Assembly: GCF_030848505.1 (NCBI RefSeq)
Contig: NZ_JAVDDU010000002.1
Coordinates: 186,001 to 250,000, forward strand
DNA: 64,000 nt
Direction: 5' to 3'
Source: Marinimicrobium hydrolyticum
GTDB taxonomy: Bacteria; Pseudomonadota; Gammaproteobacteria; Pseudomonadales; Cellvibrionaceae
Position numbers and translations under genes: made by a program. This document shows, piece after piece, positions 60,646 to 64,000 of this stretch; position 1 is the first letter of the stretch, and every line of letters starts with the position of its first letter. The notes beneath the pieces are model-generated. The model had not been told where the DNA came from, did not search any database, and worked only from the letters and a program-made list of their open reading frames with translations.

Positions 60646-63600
60646 TTACTGGGGAATATCTTCCATAAAGTCCAGAAGTGCCTGCTGCTTAACGGTTTTT
60701 CTGTGATTGGCCCACAGCTGCAAAATTTTCTCTTGGTTGCAGGCTTTGCGATCCACCAGTACCCGGCTGTGCAGCTCGCCCATGGGCGTGGCCGTGGGAC
60801 ATTTACTGAACACAAATTGGTTGCTGATCAAATCCATAAACGGGCCGGATTTGCTGCTGGGCATAATGAACAGCAACTGTAGGCCCAAGGTTTCAGTCAG
60901 GTAGTTGATCACTTCCCGGGAACGGTGCTCATCCATTTTGGAAAAGGCTTCATCCACCAGCACCATGCGTAAATGGTTGTTGCCCTCATTAAAACGAAAC
61001 GCCGAGGTGACCGCCGCTGAACGAATAATGTAGGCCGGTGTTTCCAACTGACCACCGGAACCTGTGCCGTACTGGCTGAGGGCAATGGCGGCCTTGCCTT
61101 CGGGCTGCTTATAGATTTCATAGTGGCGATAGTTACGGTAATCGCTGATGCGCGCCAGTTCCCGTAAGGCGATTTGCTCGTCCGGGTCCAGCAACATGGT
61201 GAGCATTTTGTCACGCACGCTGCAGGCGCGCTCCGAAAGCTCGGCGTCAAACAGGCTGGCGCCGTCGCCCAGGTTCGGCACGTCGATAATTTCTTTGAAG
61301 AAGCGCCAGTAGTCGCGAAACTCCGGCACCCATTCGTAGCCGAAATAGAATCGCTCCCGGTCAGCACCAAAGCGGTGGTGTTCCAGCTCCTTGCTCAAAT
61401 CATCCAAGATTCGCTTGCCATCACAGATCGCTTGGTAAATGGAGTGGCACAGGTTGGTAATGAAAGCGGTATTGAAGCTGTCTTTCAGGCTTTCAATTTT
61501 CCCGTACTTATCCACCAGCACGTTGTTCTTCAGGCGATTGTGGATAAGATCGATCTGTCGACGCAGTTTAACGATACCTTGGAAAAACTCGGGACCGTGG
61601 TATTCGCCCACACCCAGGTCGTAAACGATGGAGTCGTGGCGCTGGCACTGTTGGTTGTGACTCATCACAGCACTGGCAAGTTCGCGCTCTGTATTTTCCA
61701 GGCGTCGAGTCAGGGAGTCTACTTCATCGATTAGGCTAAATTCACTGCCGGCCTTTTCGGCGCGCTGGGCGGCTTCTTCCAAGGCCTTTTCCGCATCCAC
61801 TTCCGGGTAGTGTTCTGCCAGGGACTGAACGGCCTCTTCCAATTGTTCCTGGTGAGACTGCAACCCGTCCTGGGCATCCGCCAACTGTTTGACCCGTTGT
61901 TCGCATTGGCGCTCGCGCTCTTTGAATCGGCCCACCTCTTCCTGCAGGGTGCCGCGCAGGGTTTCCTGCTCGGTGTAATTTTCTTTTAGTTGCGCCAACT
62001 CGTCTTCCAGTTGTTGGAAGTCACTGAGGTCCAGCTGGGCCAAGGCGGATTCGGCCTGGTTGATTTGCCGGTGCAGTTCCAACATGGCACGAATCGGGGC
62101 GGAGCAACTCGCCGGTTGAATCGTCTCAATCAATTCAAGAATACGGGCCAAGCGCTGGTAATCCTGCTCGGCGCGGTTGGCTTCTTCAAGTAGTAGGTCG
62201 CACTCCCGCTCTTTCGCACGCAGTGCCCGTTCACGGGCCGCCTGACCAAAAACCAGCTCGGCATCGTCCAGATCACAGCGCCACATACTGTAATTGCCAG
62301 AACCCAGGCCATCGGGTGTTATGCCGCGCGCAGTTCTGCGTAAGGCTTCGGCGTCTTCCACGCGCAGCACAGTGCCGTAAGATGCCTTCAGGTAAAACTC
62401 AGCGGTTTTGTGGCTGAATTCCATAACGTCAATAATGGAATCGCGCGGCGTTGGCTGTCGATCCGCATCGCGGCGGGCTTTGTGGCCCTGAATTACCCGC
62501 GCGCGATTGCGCCGTCCGCCGGGCATGGCGCGCACAATGCGCATAGCTTCGGCTTCAAAAGCTTCTTCCACAATAATGGAAAAACGCGCGCCACCCACAT
62601 AACCTTCAATGGCCATTTGCCACTGTGGGTCCAGGACTTCCACATAGTCACACAGCACTCGGGGGTCCGCGCTCGGACAAGCCTGGGCAATGGCGGTGAG
62701 CGCCGCTTCCACATAGGGTGGATAGCTGACTTGGCGGCTCTGCAAGCGCTGAATGTCTTTTTGCTTTTGTTTCAGCTTGCCGTTTAACTCCTGGCGCTTG
62801 CGCTCGGCGGTGGCGCACTGCCGACTCACCTGATCCCGCAGGCTGACGCCCTCCTCCGTGGCCTCCCGATTATGTAAGCGATCGGCCCATCGGCGATGCT
62901 GCGTTTCGGCGGCCATGAGTTTTTCCAGGTCGCTTTCCAACTGCTCAATGCCCACCCAGTCCTTGGCCAGGAGGCGGCTCAGGTCGATGTCCACATCAGC
63001 TTCGGTGGCAACGACATCTTTGGCCAAGCTGCGAAAGGTTTTGGTATCCAGATCGGGAATGTCTACGCCCAGGGAGCATTCGGCCAGTTGCGTCAACAGC
63101 TGCTGAGTCGCACGCACATTGCTCGCTAGCTGCTGGCTCTGCTCGTGTAGAGGCCGCGCTTTGCTACCCAGTTCACGGGTGCAGTCGGCGATGCTTTGCT
63201 CCAGCTGATCTTTGTCCTTGAGAGCCGATATGCCCTGGCGCCGGGCTTCCAAAGCCACCTGGGATTCGTGAATCTGGGCACGACGCTGTTCGCACAATCG
63301 CTGCCGCTCGTGGTTTTCTTCGATGGCTTCGCGAATGTTCCGCTGTTCGCTTTTACCTGCAACATAATTACGTTGATTGACCAACACACTACGACTGGCT
63401 TCGGCGTACTGGGTTAGGCAGCGCTGGGTCCAAAGATCCGCGTAACTCTGGGCGTGACTCCGGGCACCGTCCAAGATTTCGATGGCGGACCGAATCGCTC
63501 GTGTGTCGGTTTCCATTTGATGAATGGTTTTCATCAGCTCGGACACATTGCGAATGGCGTCGCCCAGATCCCGCGGCTCAAGAATTTCACGGGCGACAAA

Positions 63601-64000
63601 ATCGGTGATGCTTTTTACCGGCTTGTAAGCCATGAAATTGGCAAAGGTACGCGCGGCGTGTTTGGCCTCCCGATCGGAAACCGCATCTCGCCGGCCGCGC
63701 AAGGCGCCGTAGAGCCGACGCAAGTAGGCGCCTTTTTTGTCGTATTCTTCCAGTGCCTTACTGCCGAACTCTTTTTTGAGCAGCGTGGTGATATCCGTGA
63801 TGGGCACCACGTGCTTGCCATCGGTATAGGTTTTTACGAAGTGCGATAAGCTCAATTGTTCACCGGGCAGAATCAAAAAGCGCAGCTCATCCATGCGCGC
63901 CTGCTTTTGACTGCCGGCGGTGTCCAGGTGCGCGCGCACGCACATAACGGCGGTAAAGGCCTCGCCAGTTTCGCCTTTTGTGGGGCAGAAAACACCGGCC
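60646..64000 (-). CDS. jetC: Wadjet SMC-like ATPase JetC (5' end outside the window)
   Basis: About 1118 codons are visible and the frame is open to the right edge, so the start, with the Walker A motif, lies beyond 64000. Long coiled-coil arms surround a hinge region near KRQELNGKLKQKQKDIQRL to GYVGGARFSIIVEEA. The C-terminal head has signature GSGGQLETPAYIIRS and Walker B LVDEAFSKMDEHRSREVI. This is the MukB-like motor of Wadjet, which extrudes loops on plasmid DNA. An internal Met at 63945 is not a credible start. jetA and jetB are expected just to the right of the window. Confidence 0.85.
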   Translation of the reverse strand, partial: AGVFCPTKGETGEAFTAVMCVRAHLDTAGSQKQARMDELRFLILPGEQLSLSHFVKTYTDGKHVVPITDITTLLKKEFGSKALEEYDKKGAYLRRLYGALRGRRDAVSDREAKHAARTFANFMAYKPVKSITDFVAREILEPRDLGDAIRNVSELMKTIHQMETDTRAIRSAIEILDGARSHAQSYADLWTQRCLTQYAEASRSVLVNQRNYVAGKSEQRNIREAIEENHERQRLCEQRRAQIHESQVALEARRQGISALKDKDQLEQSIADCTRELGSKARPLHEQSQQLASNVRATQQLLTQLAECSLGVDIPDLDTKTFRSLAKDVVATEADVDIDLSRLLAKDWVGIEQLESDLEKLMAAETQHRRWADRLHNREATEEGVSLRDQVSRQCATAERKRQELNGKLKQKQKDIQRLQSRQVSYPPYVEAALTAIAQACPSADPRVLCDYVEVLDPQWQMAIEGYVGGARFSIIVEEAFEAEAMRIVRAMPGGRRNRARVIQGHKARRDADRQPTPRDSIIDVMEFSHKTAEFYLKASYGTVLRVEDAEALRRTARGITPDGLGSGNYSMWRCDLDDAELVFGQAARERALRAKERECDLLLEEANRAEQDYQRLARILELIETIQPASCSAPIRAMLELHRQINQAESALAQLDLSDFQQLEDELAQLKENYTEQETLRGTLQEEVGRFKERERQCEQRVKQLADAQDGLQSHQEQLEEAVQSLAEHYPEVDAEKALEEAAQRAEKAGSEFSLIDEVDSLTRRLENTERELASAVMSHNQQCQRHDSIVYDLGVGEYHGPEFFQGIVKLRRQIDLIHNRLKNNVLVDKYGKIESLKDSFNTAFITNLCHSIYQAICDGKRILDDLSKELEHHRFGADRERFYFGYEWVPEFRDYWRFFKEIIDVPNLGDGASLFDAELSERACSVRDKMLTMLLDPDEQIALRELARISDYRNYRHYEIYKQPEGKAAIALSQYGTGSGGQLETPAYIIRSAAVTSAFRFNEGNNHLRMVLVDEAFSKMDEHRSREVINYLTETLGLQLLFIMPSSKSGPFMDLISNQFVFSKCPTATPMGELHSRVLVDRKACNQEKILQLWANHRKTVKQQALLDFMEDIPQ

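Overview
The window looks like chromosome from a marine-type gammaproteobacterium, most likely Cellvibrionaceae or a close relative. The evidence is a tmRNA tag ANDDNYALAA, large TonB-dependent receptors with EEVVVTG-type TonB boxes, a SapC/cupin/flavin-halogenase operon, and many PAS/GGDEF/EAL proteins. No mobility gene (transposase, integrase) was recognised, but several stretches carry signs of insertion and decay.

Layout. 1-2339: end of a urea ABC transporter operon (urtD tail, urtE) and mgtE. 2461-5395: the tmRNA gene ssrA, followed by repeats derived from its 3' end and terminator. These repeats flank an AbiEi/AbiEii toxin-antitoxin pair and a truncated ketoacyl-synthase tail. 5396-12453: an Aer-like PAS chemoreceptor, a small secreted protein, a large PAS/GGDEF/EAL protein with a tiny overlapping upstream ORF, a coiled-coil membrane protein and GltS. 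12454-24586: a probable uptake and halogenation locus. It has a candidate short-peptide ORF, a LacI-type palindrome, a TonB receptor with its own terminator, and then one tight operon: SapC, JmjC-like cupin, halogenase, DUF6445-like, halogenase, DUF6445-like, halogenase. 24597-31127: four consecutive cyclic-di-GMP genes, three sharing one N-terminal input domain.

31168-43961: a metal-handling island. On the plus strand are a BlaI-type repressor with a candidate operator, a His-Asp repeat lipoprotein, an RND adaptor and pump, and an ATP-grasp enzyme. On the minus strand a convergent set has a Cu+ P-type ATPase, DUF2933 protein, APC permease, small membrane protein and ferritin-like protein. 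A fragment of a second RND pump gene lies behind the ATPase. 44062-46782: three GNAT acetyltransferases and a class D beta-lactamase. 46815-51430: a TetR regulator and an SDR oxidoreductase that share an almost identical promoter/operator, with an ice-binding-like lipoprotein and an OmpA-like porin between them. 51490-54897: a decayed flavoenzyme gene, DUF4336, GNAT, a RidA-like lipoprotein and a membrane protein. 54996-58914: a CadC-like membrane regulator and a second TonB receptor. 59460-64000: the last two genes of a Wadjet (JetABCD) anti-plasmid system, with jetC running off the window.

The strongest unexplained signals are the tmRNA-derived repeat array around AbiE, the duplicated TetR promoter/operator, the triple-halogenase operon with paired DUF6445 genes, and the short ORFs at 10318-10413 and 12949-13020. 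All functions are inferred from motifs read by eye; no database search was run.
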